DNA of 64,000 nucleotides from the NCBI GenBank assembly GCA_944548615.1, contig OX155978.1:6052415-6116414 (forward strand). The letters are read 5' to 3'. A program made the translations under genes and the position numbers. This DNA is from Micropterix aruncella (lineage: Eukaryota > Arthropoda > Insecta > Lepidoptera > Micropterigidae). The notes under the pieces were generated by a model, which saw only the letters and a list, made by a program, of their open reading frames with translations, had not been told where the DNA came from and made no database searches. This document shows positions 14,445 to 28,276 of the stretch, piece after piece (the first letter of the stretch is position 1; each line of letters starts with the position of its first letter).

Positions 14445-15440
14445 TCGCAGATGAATCTAGACATTGTGAAAGGTTGGCTAGATCGGCAAGTGCTGACGCT
14501 GAATGCTTCAAAAACTAAAATGGTCCCATCTGGATTGCGATTAGACGTTACAACAAGCGAATTCCAACAAAAGGTTCACTCTAGCAACTGCACTAAAACA
14601 CCCAACTTGAAAGTTAGTATACATCTTTCTTGAGCTACGTAATATTCTGGCAAAGCCGACGTTAAAAAATGTGTACATAGCGCTTTGCCAAAGCTTATGG
14701 ATGCACATTGTCATTGCTTGGGGGGCCTGTATGAAACAAGTACTTGAACCACTGGTTAAAGCCCAGAAATTACTATTGAGGGTTTTTTACAGGAAACATC
14801 CCCGCCATGAGTCTGATCTGCTGTTCAGTGAAGCAAGTGTTTTGGATGTTCGTCAGTTACTCGTGAAACAATGCCTAATATATATTTACAAGACTTTAGA
14901 GAAACGTTCCCGAAGCCAGCAGCAAAGACAAACTAGAATGTCGGAAGGGACAAACTAGGTAATTCCTCACGTACATACCATCTTTGCCCAAAGACAGTTG
15001 TATTTCATCGCCCCAAAAAAAATAATACCTTAGAAGAGTCAGTAAAAAAGTAAAAAATGTTTCCTTTACGATGTAGGTCGTGTAAAGACTGAAATGGAAT
15101 CACTTTATACAATAATTTAAAATATGCGTGTATGCAGATGTATGTGTATGTGTGTATATGCATATATGTGTGTATGTATGTTTCTATGTGTATATGTGTT
15201 ATGTATGTATCGTATGTATCTAACGCTAGTATTAAAAGTAGTATATTAGTCAAATAAAGTCAGTACTACTCAAAAAACAAAGGCAGGTATTTCGTATGCC
15301 CAGATACAGGCTGTTCGGTCTAGTTAGGCATTCGTCTAGAATAATCGTATGGGTTGTGTTCATTTCCTTATTGCTTATATAAATAGTTACAAATTATATC
15401 TGTACGATCACACTGTTAAATCTCTATCAGGATGTAATAA
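14445..15440 (+). mobile_element. Jockey-like non-LTR fragment, RT C-terminus and 3' UTR
   Basis: The frame at 14451 gives DIVKGWLDRQVLTLNASKTK, and the frame at 14671 gives VLEPLVKAQKLLLRVFYRK and ASVLDVRQLLVKQC, conserved RT C-terminal blocks. The 3' UTR contains a decayed (TATG)n tract at about 15125-15225 and a CCCAGATACAGGCTGTTCGG block, then an (AAT)-rich end. The same UTR blocks occur at 17455-17745. Confidence 0.75.
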
Positions 15441-16439
15441 AAATAATAATAATATTAATATTAATAACAATAACTATTATTATAATAATAGGTATGTACT
15501 ATTATTTAAATATTAGTTTATAACTTAAGGGAGTATTCTGGTCTAGAGGACTTAATTTTAGGCGTTTTCCCGAGAAGGATAAAAAAAAAAACATTTTTAT
15601 AATCCATTTTTTTTCAAAATCTTCTTTTAAACGATCTGTTCTTACAGCTAAACGAGCTGTTCTAGCTTCATAATCATGAAGTCGGGGATTACATTATAAG
15701 GCGGGGGTCTATTGATCGATTCGTTCCGGCACGATTGGTTTATTTGCTACGTGACAAAAGTCGCTGTAACTCCGAAAATAATTCGAATTTTGAAAAATTC
15801 TTTTGAGGACAGATCCTAACTTTGAAAACATGCAAAGGAAAAAACAATTATTTCAAATTCCTAGACCATAATACCCTCTTAATAACTATTATTACTATTA
15901 TATTAACTAAAAAGTTGAACAGTATTACACTTTTCCATTTCATAAAGGACCGATACTCGCCTCAATATTACAATTTTATTAGTATTTCTTTATATCCTCT
16001 AGCATGACGGTCGACATTGAAGCAAAGCTGACCTGGCGATCGGCTTTTCTTTCGCTCCAATTTCCGTCCTAACATTAAATATTGACAACTTTTACAGTCT
16101 TGCCATCCGATAATGTTTGACCTCTGTACATCTGCTTATTTCCATAATAAAGTATTCTTAAAAGGAAAATGCAACAGATCGTTGGCGCAATAGGGGTGGA
16201 TAAAATTAAAAACCAAGATATTAAGACCACTTATTATAATGAGGAACAGCTGACGATGTTCTCATGGCAATGAGAATGCAATACAACACGTAGGACATAT
16301 AAAATGGGACACTTCAATTATATGTTTCATATTTACTTAAATATGCACTCGTACCTATACTTTGTTGCAGCTGTAATTATATTATGACTTGGGTTATTAT
16401 GTTGGCAAACTGTGAGTACTAGGTTTTCTTAGCACAAGG
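15441..16439. other. AT-rich unassigned region
   Basis: Includes an imperfect (AAT)n stretch near 15435-15495. No gene or repeat family recognised. Confidence 0.4.
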
Positions 16440-16612
16440 AGATTTCAATATTCTATATACGAAATTTCAATGCGATCATTGCACAGTTATTCTTTTAATG
16501 ATTGCTATAGTAATTCCATAGTTTTAGTACTTTTTGTCAAGCGCGGGGATATTGCAAGAAAATCCAATAAATTGCCGCGGTCTGCCATGAAATTAGGCCG
16601 CTACCCGAAGGG
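16440..16612 (+). repeat. Right-end fragment of a piggyBac-type MITE
   Basis: Matches the right half of 51349-52036 (TTCAATATTCTATATACGAA, GTCTGCCATGAAATTA) and ends CCCGAAGGG next to TTAA (16613-16616). The left part is absent. Confidence 0.8.
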
Positions 16613-16717
16613 TTAACTGATAACTATTATTTTAAATATAATTATTTTTAAATTTTAATACTATTATATGATAATAATAATATTAATAACTATTCAAATA
16701 AATTCACAGAATAACAG

Positions 16718-16830
16718 AATAACTGACAGCACTTCAGTCTACCTTGGACAACGGCGGTTGTAACATCGCCGAAACATCTGGTGCTACAAACTTCACGCGG
16801 GAAATTCTTTTTATGTTATTTATAATACCT
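16718..16830 (+). repeat. Decayed PLE-2 3'-terminal segment
   Basis: Related to 44795-44905. Shared words are CTTCAGTCTACC, GACAACGGCGG and TTCACGCGG, followed by TTATTTATAAT. Diverged, single arm only. Confidence 0.75.
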
Positions 16831-17454
16831 TACAACCAGAATTAACAACGCTTTACAACGGCTTTGAATTTAAAAAAAAAATCATTTGTAATTCTACCCC
16901 AAGCCCAATTTAATGTTCAAAAGGCCAGTGGGAAAAAACGGCAATTATATCGGTGCGGATGTAATATTAAACTATCAAAATAAGGAAAGAATATAATGAG
17001 TGAATGTTGTGATTAAAGTATTTTTATTCAAAGTGATAAATAAACGACATGTGATACGGATAATATAATTTATTGAACTTTTGGCGGTAATAGGTATATT
17101 AAGCGTTTCGCTTATTTCGTTGTGTATTTATAATTTATATTATTTTTAATTAAAGACGTTATCATTATGGTACTCAGGAAAAAAAATCTGCACGCGGCAA
17201 TCTTTAACCGTCTTGATGACAAAATAAAAGAAATAGAAAGTCCGATTTTATTCAAAAAAAAATTATAATAAATGGCTTTTTGACGACATAGGTCGTTCAA
17301 GGACAGAGAACGAACTTCTGCAAGTCATATCTTAAAAAAATAATATTTCTGCATAACTTTACTCTTATACTATATAATATTATATAAAATATTAAACAAA
17401 ATGTAATAAATTGTAATATAATGCAAAAGAATAATTCTCTAATATATCTAGATC
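16831..17454. other. AT-rich unassigned region
   Basis: No convincing coding sequence on either strand. Confidence 0.4.
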
Positions 17455-17745
17455 GTTATATTATGTATATATTTGTGTATTTATGTATATGTATGTGTGT
17501 ATGTGTATATGAGTACCTACGGCAGTTTGGCTTCTCCACCCAAGTCAGAAAATAAGTCGTATGCCCAGATACAGGCTATATTCGGCCTAGTTGGGTATGC
17601 GTTGAGCATGGTCATATGAATGGGGCCGTTGCTTACTTCGCACCATTACTTGGTATGACCATTTCTATGTGTTTTATCATTATCATAAATAATTCATAAA
17701 TAAATAAATATCATCATTATCATAAATAAATAAATAAATAAAATC
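17455..17745 (+). mobile_element. 3' end of a jockey-like non-LTR element
   Basis: A (TATG)n-like tract, then CCCAGATACAGGCTATATTC and GGCCTAGTTGGG as at 15275-15330, then an (AAAT)n tail at about 17698-17741. Confidence 0.7.
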
Positions 17746-18254
17746 TCGAGCTATACATTTCGACGTCCTTCATATGCAGACCACTTTTGGGCAGAGGCAT
17801 TTTGTGTACATAGCCCCCAGGATATCAAATATGCTAGACGAGGATTTATTAATGTATGTGCCTAAGTCTTTTTTTAAGCCAAAATTGTTTCCTGGCTAAA
17901 AAATGACGCCGGGCAAAATATCCACAAATTACACAGGCCGACATGATTTTTGGTGTTTTGAATTTGACAAGTGTTCTTAACTAATTTGGGTACGCTGATT
18001 CCTAATATGAATTCGGTTTGAGTCCATCACGTCAGGATTTTTAACAAAATAAAAAAAGTTTTGATATTTTTTTGTATGATGACAAAATTCCACCTAATTG
18101 AGAATTACTTAATTTCGTTAAATTTCTTAAATGTCATTCATGATATTAAGTATTTCGATAGAATTAATACTGTAGGATAATATATGTAGATTTATATGGC
18201 AACTTTGTTAGCTATCACATCTGTCAAAGTCAACTTGACAGCAGTTATTCGCGG
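17746..18254. other. Unassigned region upstream of the TE-associated pseudogene
   Basis: No clear coding potential. It may be the 5' part of the decayed element that follows. Confidence 0.35.
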
Positions 18255-19225
18255 GAGCGAATAATTGAAATTGGGAGCTGACAAATACGATTCCACATCA
18301 TGGAGGTTATTCATTGACTCTTCTAAAAGAAGTCTTAAGGGTGTATTGTTGCACAATGGTAATACATATGCCTCAGTGCCCGTTGCTCACTCCGTGCATC
18401 TCAAAGAAACATATGAAAATCTTCAGCTATTACCAAATAAAATAAAGTATTACGAATATAATTGGCAGCTATGTGGAGACCTCAAAATAATATGCATGCT
18501 ATTGGGTCAGCAGTCCGGATTTACAAAGTATCCGTGTTTCTTGTGTGAGTGGGACAGTCGAGCACGAAATCTAAATTACGCGAAGAAAGAATGGCCAGCC
18601 AGAGACCAACTCGTGCCTGGACACAAAAATATGCAGCGTGGTGCATTAGTTGACGCAAGGTTAGTTCTTTTGCCTCCCCTTCACATCAAATTAGGACTGA
18701 TGAAACAATTTGTCAAGGCTTCAAATAAAAAATGTGACTGTTAAATACCTGTGCGAAAAATTTTCTGCACTTTCTGAAGCGAAACTGAAGGAAGGAATTT
18801 TCGTAGGTCCTCAAATTCGAACCATAAATTCGACAGATTGTTTCAGAATACGATAACCCAGGATGAATCTGATGCATGGAGTTCTTTCGTAGAGGTCATA
18901 GATGGTTTTCTCGGAAACAACAAGTCTCCAGAGTACAAAAAATTGTAGCCAAAATGGTTGAAAATTATAAAAAAACTGGGATGCAATATGAGCGTTAAAC
19001 TTTATTTTCTCGATTCCCACGTGGAGTATTTTCCTGAAAACCTTGGTGCTGTCAGCGAAGAACAAGGAGAGAGGTTTTACCAGGACATAAAGGAGATGGA
19101 GAGACGTTATCAAGGAAGATGGGATGTTAGAATGATGGCGGACTACTGCTAGACATTGAAGAGGGATTCACCGGCTAAACTACACAAAAAGAAAACAACA
19201 AAACGTAGTTTTCAGAGAAAAACGG
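18255..19225 (+). pseudogene. Decayed copy of a multi-copy arthropod gene of unknown function
   Basis: The first frame (18265-18744) contains WRLFIDSSKRSLKGVLLHNG, VAHSVHLKETYENLQLLPNK, DLKIICMLLGQQSGFTKYPC (with FLCEWDSRAR after it) and LPPLHIKLGLMKQFVKA. After a frameshift the homologous reading continues with KEGIFVGPQI, WSSFVEVIDGFLG, ENLGAVSEEQGERFYQDI and RRYQGRWDVRMMADYC (frame at 18958), then a Lys-rich tail to about 19220. From memory, this is a family found in many near-identical uncharacterised copies in insect genomes and so probably TE-derived. No catalytic motif can be assigned. At least two frame breaks and in-frame stops make this copy non-functional. Confidence 0.75.
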
Positions 19226-19689
19226 AAAGATTTCATTAAAAAAAACCAATGCTTGTGTAATGTACACACTACAACTCTTGTTTTGCAATGCATCTTTCAA
19301 TCTGCGTAATTATTTTAATAAATATTTTCTCTGTACTTATTGTCGTTTATATGAAAATTTACAAAATCACTTTACACACTTTTCTTGAAAATCTGACGTG
19401 CTGCAATAAAACTAAGCATAGATTCGTGATCAGCATACCCTAATTACTATAATACACCTATCAGACCTGAAACACTTTTTCATTTAAAAAAAAATGTAGG
19501 CCTGTGTTATTATACCTAGACAGTTTCCAACTTTAAATGACAATTTGTATTATTTTCTTTGATTTTGTTTACTACTATTACTTATTCATTAATTTTGGTT
19601 ACTATTTGACATTTTGAATTATATTTATTTTTATTTTATTAACACGATTATTTATTTTCTGTATTTTATTTTAAATATTACCTATTGTG
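19226..19689. other. AT-rich spacer
   Basis: No feature recognised. Confidence 0.4.
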
Positions 19690-19931
19690 AACTTTAGAAT
19701 GCTTATAGGTGTTAGATTATTTTGGTGTGATAAATCCTGTGCCCACAAAAAGTTAAATATATATTTCTTTCTATCCTCTTTTATTTTATTTGTCATATTC
19801 TATATATAAGATAATGTATGTAGTCTACTCGCAAATAATGTTCATGCAATAGTATAGGTTAGCTCTAAAGTATTACCGGCAGGCAATAATCTCGCTTTAT
19901 CTTAAGAATAAAGCGTTTTTTTATTATTATT
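19690..19931 (+). mobile_element. 3' UTR fragment of a CR1-like non-LTR element
   Basis: Near reverse complement of 61600-61800. Shared words are TCTATCCTCTTTTATTTTATT, ATAGTATAGGTTAGCTCTAA and CTTAAGAATAAAG, ending in (TTA)n. No ORF remains. Confidence 0.75.
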
Positions 19932-20492
19932 ACTAGCTGACCCGGCGAACTTCGTACCGTCTAACATTCAATGAATGTTGTGTTGCAGATTAGCTGAACT
20001 TAATTTATGATTTTATGAAAATCATACAATGAATACAAAATAAATATTAAGTTTACTACTTTATTAAGATAATAACACAAAAAGAAATATAAAAGTACAA
20101 AACTAAGTTTATCAATCGCGTTTCAGCAAGAGATGATTAAACTATTGTTAGCATGGGATGCACTCGGTTTAATTCTCTTCATTGAATCACTTTGTGATAT
20201 ATGACATTTTTGTTTATTTATCAGGCGCAAGAACAAATACAGCGGATGATTTGCCGACACGTGAACATGTCACGTATAACTGACCATGAGAAAAACACAG
20301 ATTTACATTTTGTATCGGAAAATGTTTTTTCTTTTATTGCAATTTATCGTCAATTTTCCAATTTTCGTTTTTAATAGTTATTCTGCTATTCGGGACGGAG
20401 ACAAATACTACAAATCAAAAACCATGAAAATCGGTCCAGCCGTTCTCGAGTTATAAGTGTTCGAACAAATCCGACTTTGTTTTATATATATA
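19932..20492 (+). repeat. Interspersed repeat starting CTAGCTGACCCGGCGAAC
   Basis: Begins with a widespread insect repeat motif and ends with the same 3' block as 1-235, closing in TTTTATATATATAG. No coding domain seen. Its short TA end is a useful reference for the expanded arrays beside PLE-1. Confidence 0.75.
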
Positions 20493-20999
20493 GATTATCA
20501 TTAGTTAGTGATTATTAGTTATAATTTGTAATGGTGACGGTAATATATTTAATTTTTTCTTCTTTTTCAAATTGACGAATATATGTGAACATAAACTAGA
20601 GAGATCGCTGCCTTGGATCAAGTCCTGGCGCTTAGTTAGGCAGCAGCAGTACATACATGCTAATGCTCATATTGGCCGTGTTTAATTTTTATTCTTATTT
20701 TAAAAATATAAATAATTGTTTATTGATATTAATATTAAGACGCAATTATACTAAGGCCACGCCGCGTGTCGCAACGCGTGAGATCGAATTCGGTTTCATA
20801 TATTTAGTATGAGAATGATTATATTAGACATGGCCCGCGTGTCGCCGCCCGAACTGACGCCACGCAGATCCCACGCACGATTTCGATCGGCGTGGGATCG
20901 GTGGTGGGGGAAGCCACGCATTGGCTCTCTTCTCGCTAGTATAATCAGCCGTGACAAGGAAATAGCAGCCGTGACAAGGAATAGCACATGAGATAAAGA
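20493..20999. other. Unassigned region with a GC-rich patch
   Basis: A GC-rich block at 20755-20930 has self-complementary stretches (CCCACGC and GCGTGGG) and may be a small repeat. A weak non-LTR-like 3' end precedes it. No gene. Confidence 0.35.
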
Positions 21000-21260
21000 T
21001 ATTGGCCTCGATTGCGTTTCTTCGTGAACTAAAATCGGAAATTAGTCCGTGTGAACGAGACAGGGCAATACGCTAGAGCGGAGTGTCAGATGACCGGTTG
21101 TCACTTTTTCGTATTAAAACTGCCCGCCAAGGTCAAATCTTACACCGCACGAAATATGCCCGACTTTATTCGGACGAGTATACGTTCGGCAGGTATTGCT
21201 TTGTCTCGTTCTCTTGGACTAATTTTAGTTTTAGTTCACAAAGAATCGCAATCGGGCCCA
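21000..21260. mobile_element. Short TIR element (MITE), about 260 bp
   Basis: About 60-bp inverted ends: GATTGCGTTTCTTCGTGAAC near 21015 and its counterpart GTTCACAAAGAATCGCAATC near 21233-21252. The outermost part is GGCCTCGATTGCG / CGCAATCGGGCCC. A partial relative is at 59065-59145. No coding capacity. Confidence 0.75.
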
Positions 21261-21700
21261 AAGAGTATTTATTTCCAATACAACCATTACATTTGGGTAG
21301 TAATTACATTAAATTAATCTTAAACTAGTTACTCAATTTAGCAAATAAATCATATAAAGTTAATTATTTTAAACTTTCCAATTTAGAAAAACAAAGATAA
21401 TATAACATAAGAATTTACAATAAAACAATTGACGATTTTAAAAAAATCACAAGTAATTTAACTGGTAGGTGTGATGCTATGTATTCTCAGAATATTTTAA
21501 AAAGTCGATATGCGCATACATGCTAATTTTAACAGATACACCCGGATGGATCTCTTGAAGATATCGATGTTTTAATCGACCTAATCTGATCATGCAATTT
21601 TTTAAAGAGTTTAAAGCCTATGTAGTGTCTAGTCGTCTGGGACGTGGTACGATCGGTTGGAGGTAAAGGGTGTTATTCCTGGTGTTATGCCAATGTGGCA
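21258..21700 (-). mobile_element. 3'-terminal fragment of a CR1/jockey-like non-LTR element
   Basis: Shares its 3' UTR with 34515-34740 (ATTTATTTCCAATACAACCA, ATCTTAAACTAGTTACTCAA). Upstream it retains a decayed C-terminus reading GFKLFKKL, matching LGLKLFNKLPERLK in the 34.7 kb copy. Confidence 0.75.
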
Positions 21701-22039
21701 AAATTCTGAGTTTTATTTATAAACTTATAATTATAGTGACACGTTTGAAAGAGTAGATGTTAACAATGGAAACCAACGCGAAATACTCGCACACCTCATC
21801 AGCCACATAAATACCGACTGTCACCTGACATTCGGTGTTCGAGTTAATTCGGTGGTGAGAGGCGTAGACCCGTCCCCTTCTGTCTATGGGGAGTAATTTT
21901 CCTAGACACACTGCGTAAAAATTCACTCATGATGCGTTCCAAACCATAGATAATACGACGCGAGCCTGGATGCTAGGCGCCTTAGTAGATTTTTTTTTTT
22001 GAATCATATAAGATCTCTGCATCATGACGCTTCCGTCCA
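21701..22039. other. Unassigned region
   Basis: No coding feature. Possibly part of another decayed repeat. Confidence 0.35.
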
Positions 22040-22562
22040 TTTATATAATGGAAGTAGCGCTGTTAATTCGCAGAAATCTAGCCGATTTTGAAGTGAATGG
22101 TGTGCATCACCACTATCCAACAAGATCCCGTAGCATGCTACGTTCGGTAAATCATGCATTATCCAAGTCGGAGAGGCTAGCCTATATCGCCGGCCCAGCG
22201 GTTTACAACAAACTCAGTGAGCACATTAGGCACGCGCAATCTCTTGACATGTTTAAGAGACGCTTTAAAAAGTACCTCACAGATTTTTACCACACGCGTT
22301 TTACTCACTGGAGGAATATTACTCGAGTGAAGTCTAAAATGCTTTGGTGGCTAAAGTGTTTGATGATCTCTTTGCATTTTGTCTTGTATTTCCTCTTTTT
22401 ACATTATTCTTGTGTTTTTTTTTTCGTTTTTATGTTTATTTGTATTTTTTCTTTACAATAGAAAGAATGTTTGTTTGCTTATCTGTATGGATGTTTGCTA
22501 ATCTGTATCTGACTTGTATACCAGTATACTAATAAAATAAATATGAATATGAATATGAATTT
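22040..22562 (+). mobile_element. C-terminal end of a CR1/jockey-like non-LTR element
   Basis: The frame contains YPTRSRSMLRSVNHALSKSE, IAGPAVYNKLSEHIRHA and SLDMFKRRFKKYLTDFYHTR, the usual final segment of these RT proteins. It ends at about 22460 and has a tail of (ATATGA)n repeats at 22542-22561. Strongly 5'-truncated. Confidence 0.8.
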
Positions 22563-22985
22563 GGCGCACATTTAAGTTGCCGCTCTGGGCAGGTACCCCT
22601 TTTTGCCACAATCTAGATCTGGGGCTGTTTCTACACGCTACCAACTAGAAGGTTAAACTGTGCCATTTTTGTCGTTTTAATATCTTGTACACTTGACCCG
22701 TTGATAACTCTACGGCGGGATCACATAATTCCGTCATTTTTACTTGTGTAACTATCAACAATCGAGAAATTCGCATATTTCGAGCGACGTTAGACAGTCA
22801 CACGGCAGCTGCTGCGAGCACCACAGGCGGAAACGGTGAGAATACTTTGTTTTTTTTTTGGGACCCATACTAAATTGAAGACTTCATTGTCTGTCTGTAA
22901 CTCTGTATGTCACCGTCGATTATTTTTAGACAGTAGGGCCAGTTATCGTTTAATGTAGTTCATATCGCTACTAGGGATGACTTAA
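22563..22985. other. Unassigned region
   Basis: No gene or repeat family recognised. Confidence 0.35.
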
Positions 22986-23345
22986 ACAACTAGAGCTGTC
23001 AACTACAACGGGTGAACGCGTCACCTCAGTAAGTTTTAACGATATTGGTTTGGGGGAGACAGAAGTCTCCCGTGAAGTTAGCGTAGAAGACTTGGGCCGA
23101 AAACACTTCACTCTCTAGTTACGTAAGAAACCAACGCCTTCCCGCGGGCTGACATTCGCGCCCTTACTTCCAGTTGCGACCAGATTACTCCGGTCTCCCG
23201 ACTGGTTATAGGTTCGAGGTCTCTTGCGCGGTTCTTTCCCTTACTGTCTACCCGCGGTTGTCTACCGAATCTATTACGGACCAATATCCGGGCTCGCACT
23301 TCTGCGTGGTCTTGTGAGTTTGGCCGACGCTTAAACACATGGGTT
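22986..23345 (+). repeat. GC-rich repeat family, copy 1
   Basis: Starts with AGAGCTGTCAACTACAACGG and contains TTCCAGTTGCGACCAGATTA and GAGGTCTCTTGCGCGG, all repeated in copy 2. It is more GC-rich than its surroundings. Confidence 0.8.
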
Positions 23346-23367
23346 TATTAGTGGACTAACTGGAACT

Positions 23368-24030
23368 AGAGTTGTCAACTACAACGGGCAAACCCGTCAC
23401 CTCAGGATTTTTTAACGAAATTATCGTTCTATCTCCTGTGAAGTGAACGCAGAAGACATAGGACAAAACAGTCCACCGTCAAGTTCCGCCACATGACCGC
23501 AAGAGGCAACCGCTTTATCCGCGAGATAACCAGGTATGTTACCCAGCGGGCTTACACTCACGCCCATACTTCCAGTTGCGACCAGATTACTCAGGTCTCT
23601 CGACTGGTTACGAGTTCGAGGTCTCTTGCGCGGTCCTCTCCCTTACGAAGCGGTGAAACGATGTAAACCGAATCTATCGCGGACCACGGCGTCATTTACC
23701 CAGGATCGGGTAGCCGATGGTCGTTTCAAGAGCAGTCGCCGTAAAGTCAGCAACCACCCCCGCTCTATATGAAGCAGTACTGCTTCCAGACTCCCCCGAC
23801 TATTAGTCAGAATGCACAATCGATTGGCTTAAGCCGCACGGTGCGCCGACCGTCCAGTAGCGCCAGAAGGTTGACTCCTAAGGGAAACTAGCCCTAAGGC
23901 CAGAGTCCTGCCCGGGCTCGGACTTCATGCGTGGAGGCCGCCGGATGGGTGTTGACTCGTGAGTGTGATCAACCCTGAACAAAATGGGACTTCGTGGCCA
24001 CCTCAGCAAAGGCCCTAAAGCTTACCTTGA
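23368..24030 (+). repeat. GC-rich repeat family, copy 2
   Basis: Direct repeat of copy 1, starting AGAGTTGTCAACTACAACGG, but longer. Its downstream half (CCCAGGATCGGGTAGCCGAT, AGGTTGACTCCTAAGGG, GTGGAGGCCGCC) matches copy 3 at 49870-50535 on the other strand. Confidence 0.8.
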
Positions 24031-24361
24031 CAATAAAAACATGTTGCTGAAAACTAATTTCTGTCGTTCCTACTAATTCTACGCAGATTCATGGCCATGA
24101 GATTCTGCAACGTCACTATATGCCTATACCTGCGTTACGATGCACCCTACCTACCTAGACGACAATCCTGCATCACACATACTTGCAGCCTCTCAGAATC
24201 GATCGATCGGAGTTTAACAATATTGAGGTAGATAGCCAGCAGTTCAAGTTTAAACACATCTGCCTTACATAATCAACATTCTTAATTAACGTCTTTGTGC
24301 ATTGCACTATACATTGGAAAAAAACTATCAAAAACGACAAAATTTCAACAACACAGAGACT
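24031..24361. other. Unassigned spacer
   Basis: No recognisable feature before the TIR element. Confidence 0.35.
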
Positions 24362-24487
24362 TGTACTGCCGTCGTAAATGAAAACACAGTAACTTCATTT
24401 ACTGTGTTTATACAAGTTTGGTTCTTTAAAATCACGAGTTGGAGTACTATAAGGCAATTTTTTCGGTTTGTCTGTCGATGGATAGTT

Positions 24488-25603
<1,116 letters not shown>

Positions 25604-26240
25604 AGAGATACCTTAGATAAAAACACAGTATTAAAAAAAAACAGAATATTTTTAATAAAAAACACATTATGTAATTTTTTAAGGTTAAATACAGTAACCT
25701 ATTATTTTCTGTGATCTTTTTTAATGCTTATAAGCATTTAAGAAATATTTTTGTTTGGTTATAACACGGCTTCTTCAAATACTGTGGTTTTAGGTAAAAT
25801 TTTGTTAGAAGTTAATTTATTAATACACGAATTAATCACAGTATCTCAATTACAGTGTTTAAGGTGCCTGCAGTTTTTTATTAATTTAAAAATATATATA
25901 TTTATTTTAAATGGTTAGAACACAGTAATGGGTAAAATTTACCAATAACACAGTAACCACTCAGTTACGGTGTTATAGCTTAAAAATATAAAATTTATCA
26001 AATTATTTTCCTAATTTAAAACACAATATCTAATTTAATTAATTAGACAATTATAATTTAATATATATTTTTATGCAGAATTGAAGTTCTAACTATTTTT
26101 TAACATTAAAGACTAAAAGAAATAATCTATATTGATTACTTTGTTCATGAAAACAAATATTTAACAATTGAACTTTGATCGCGTTTTTCTCAAAACGTGT
26201 TTTTTCAAGTTACTGTGTTTTTATTTACGACGGTAGTGTA

Positions 26241-26640
26241 CACGGGCGAGGCCGCGGGTACAACTTGTAGATAAATAAATTGTGAATTATCTGTCGGGTC
26301 GCGATTTTATCTTGAGATCGCATGCTTCTAATTTATTTAATTGGGTAAGCCATATTTTATATATGAAAGTGTTGTGCAGTCGCTGCGTGAGATTGTTCAC
26401 TCTTAACACAGCCATGAGAACTGGAAACAATTCAGGTGTCACATGCTTTTAAAATTAGCCATTCAATTTATTATTATTAGACTATGTCGTAATAGTCAGG
26501 CAATACTTAGCAATAGGTGTTTCACAGTAGATATAAAATAAAATGTATATTTTTTTAAATTTCGAAATTTAAATTCCTAGTGACAGCATATTTTTAAAAT
26601 TTCTCAAAAATAAATATTAATTATAATTATTAAATGTAGT
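26241..26640. other. AT-rich region with a repeat end
   Basis: GGGCGAGGCCGCGGGTACAA at about 26245 resembles the end of a widespread lepidopteran repeat. The rest is unassigned. Confidence 0.35.
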
Positions 26641-27115
26641 GAATAAAGTGCAATTGTGCAGTCTAGATTCACCTCCGGTTGACACAGGACGCGTCCCGAA
26701 TGTACTCGATCGCCGTTTGCATATCGGTCTAATTATAATGGGAAGCAAAAGTATATAGCAAAAGACCGAGTCAATGGCGGTATAACCATTCCCAACTGGG
26801 CGACCGGTTGAAGAGGTCTCAGCGGCCTAAGGTCCTAAATAGACCTAAAATGTCGGGTGCAGAAGGCAACAGGAGACCACTGCACTATATATCCCTAGTA
26901 GTTAGCAATGGAAAAGTCAAAAATAGCCATGGCCCCGAGTGCCCGGCGGCCCTATAATGGGTCAGGGGTGCTAAGAATCCCCGGGTGGAAAACTGGACCG
27001 GGATCACCAGTACGGAACAGCTTTTCCGGATGGCGCAAGACCGACAAAAGTATTCAGAGCTAACGGCCAACCTCCAGTAGTGGAGAGGCACTTCGAGAAG
27101 AAGAAGAAGAATAAA
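26641..27115 (+). mobile_element. Possible non-LTR 3' end with (GAA)n tail
   Basis: Reads RMAQDRQKYSELTANLQ and, after a stop, WRGTSRRRRR, ending in (GAA)n. This resembles the last residues and tail of RTE-like elements. Upstream is GC-richer sequence with several stops. Confidence 0.45.
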
Positions 27116-27299
27116 ATAAAAAGCTATTATTTGAAAAAAAAAACACTGCTCACATTTTTCAGATGCTTTAAAAAAAACGGAGACATTATAATACAGGGTA
27201 AATAGATTACAGTGGCCTTTATTTTGATTAAATCGACCTTTTTTTAAAAAGCATGGAAAAATGTGCACTTTTTGTGCACTTTTTTTTAAGATAAGATTC

Positions 27300-27960
27300 A
27301 AGCTATTTATTTTACTTTTCCAGCCCAGGGGAAAGTATTGTGAACGCGCTAAAAATTTGAGATGAAGACGGAAATATCTATTTTGACTCCCCTGAAACGA
27401 TTAGGACCATTCCCAGACTGTAGTCTGTCTGTCTGTTCCCAGACTGTCTGTCTGTTAGAATAAGAATAAGAAAAATGTATTTTCAAAAACCCGATCTGAG
27501 TATAGAAATTACATATCTAGTGTTATTTCTACAAATAAAATTACTCATAAAACTATAAAAAAGTCTATAAAAAACTAATAATTGAAAAAAAAACATAGAA
27601 ATTCAAAAAATCAATAACAAAAACTTAAAAACTAGACAAATAAAAAACAACAGAAATAATGAGAAAACATAGAGAGTGGTCTGTGTGTGTGTGTGTTTAT
27701 GTATGTGTGTGTTCCGTCACGATAGCACCTAAACGCTTCATCCGATTGAGCTGAAATTTGGCATGCAGAGCCATGGGTTGACACAACCGGTTTTTTTTTC
27801 ATTATTTAAATCTACAATGAAAGAGCTATCGCTATATATTTTATAATTTTTTATTTCAAATACATGCATTCATTGAAAGTTATCAAAGTTTTTACCTTAC
27901 TTTCCTTTTTAGAGAAGAAAATTGGTATCAGCCTGGGTCTAAAAATATATTTTTAAATAT
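27300..27960 (+). repeat. Interspersed repeat with GT/CTGT simple tracts
   Basis: Second copy, opposite orientation, of the repeat at 7785-8110. It appears split by a short A-rich insertion at about 27455-27680 that begins with repeated GAATAA units, like an inverted non-LTR tail. Confidence 0.65.
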
Positions 27961-28119
27961 TAACCCGGCCAAATCGCGACAATTGTTATTGGTCGAGACT
28001 TAGACTAGCAGTTCTCAAAGTGGGATCCGCAGTCCCATAGGGGACCGCGAAGCGGTTTCGGTAGGACCGCGAAAAACTTCATGAAAACTGATGATAATAG
28101 ATAAAATTTTAACAAAAAA

Positions 28120-28276
28120 AAACCGACTCCATTTTTTTTATAAGTGCAGCAGCCATGTCATGAGCCATGTGATATCACGGGCTATCATAATTGAAAGCGT
28201 ATACAAAATTGTATGTATGTGCTGTTGACCGTTGAGGAGTTCCCTCGTTTTAAGCCAACCCTGGGTGCCGCAGTCT
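28120..28276 (-). repeat. Left part of a repeat interrupted by a non-LTR element
   Basis: Contains TGCTGTTGACCGTTGAGGAG and AAGCCAACCCTGGGTGC, one unit of the 113-bp sequence tandemly repeated at 38940-39350. Its continuation is 29818-30165. Confidence 0.7.

Noticed and set aside
14671..14958. A host gene fragment
   Set aside because: The LEPLVKAQK and DVRQLLVKQ blocks are standard jockey-like RT C-terminus and match the element at 37463-38521.
20796..20991. GC-rich open frames on both strands near 20800-20990
   Set aside because: Open mainly because of base composition. No domain, splice context or similarity was recognised.
26641..27301. tRNA or SINE head in the GC-richer stretch
   Set aside because: No A and B box pair or cloverleaf could be built. 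The end looks like an RTE-type tail instead.
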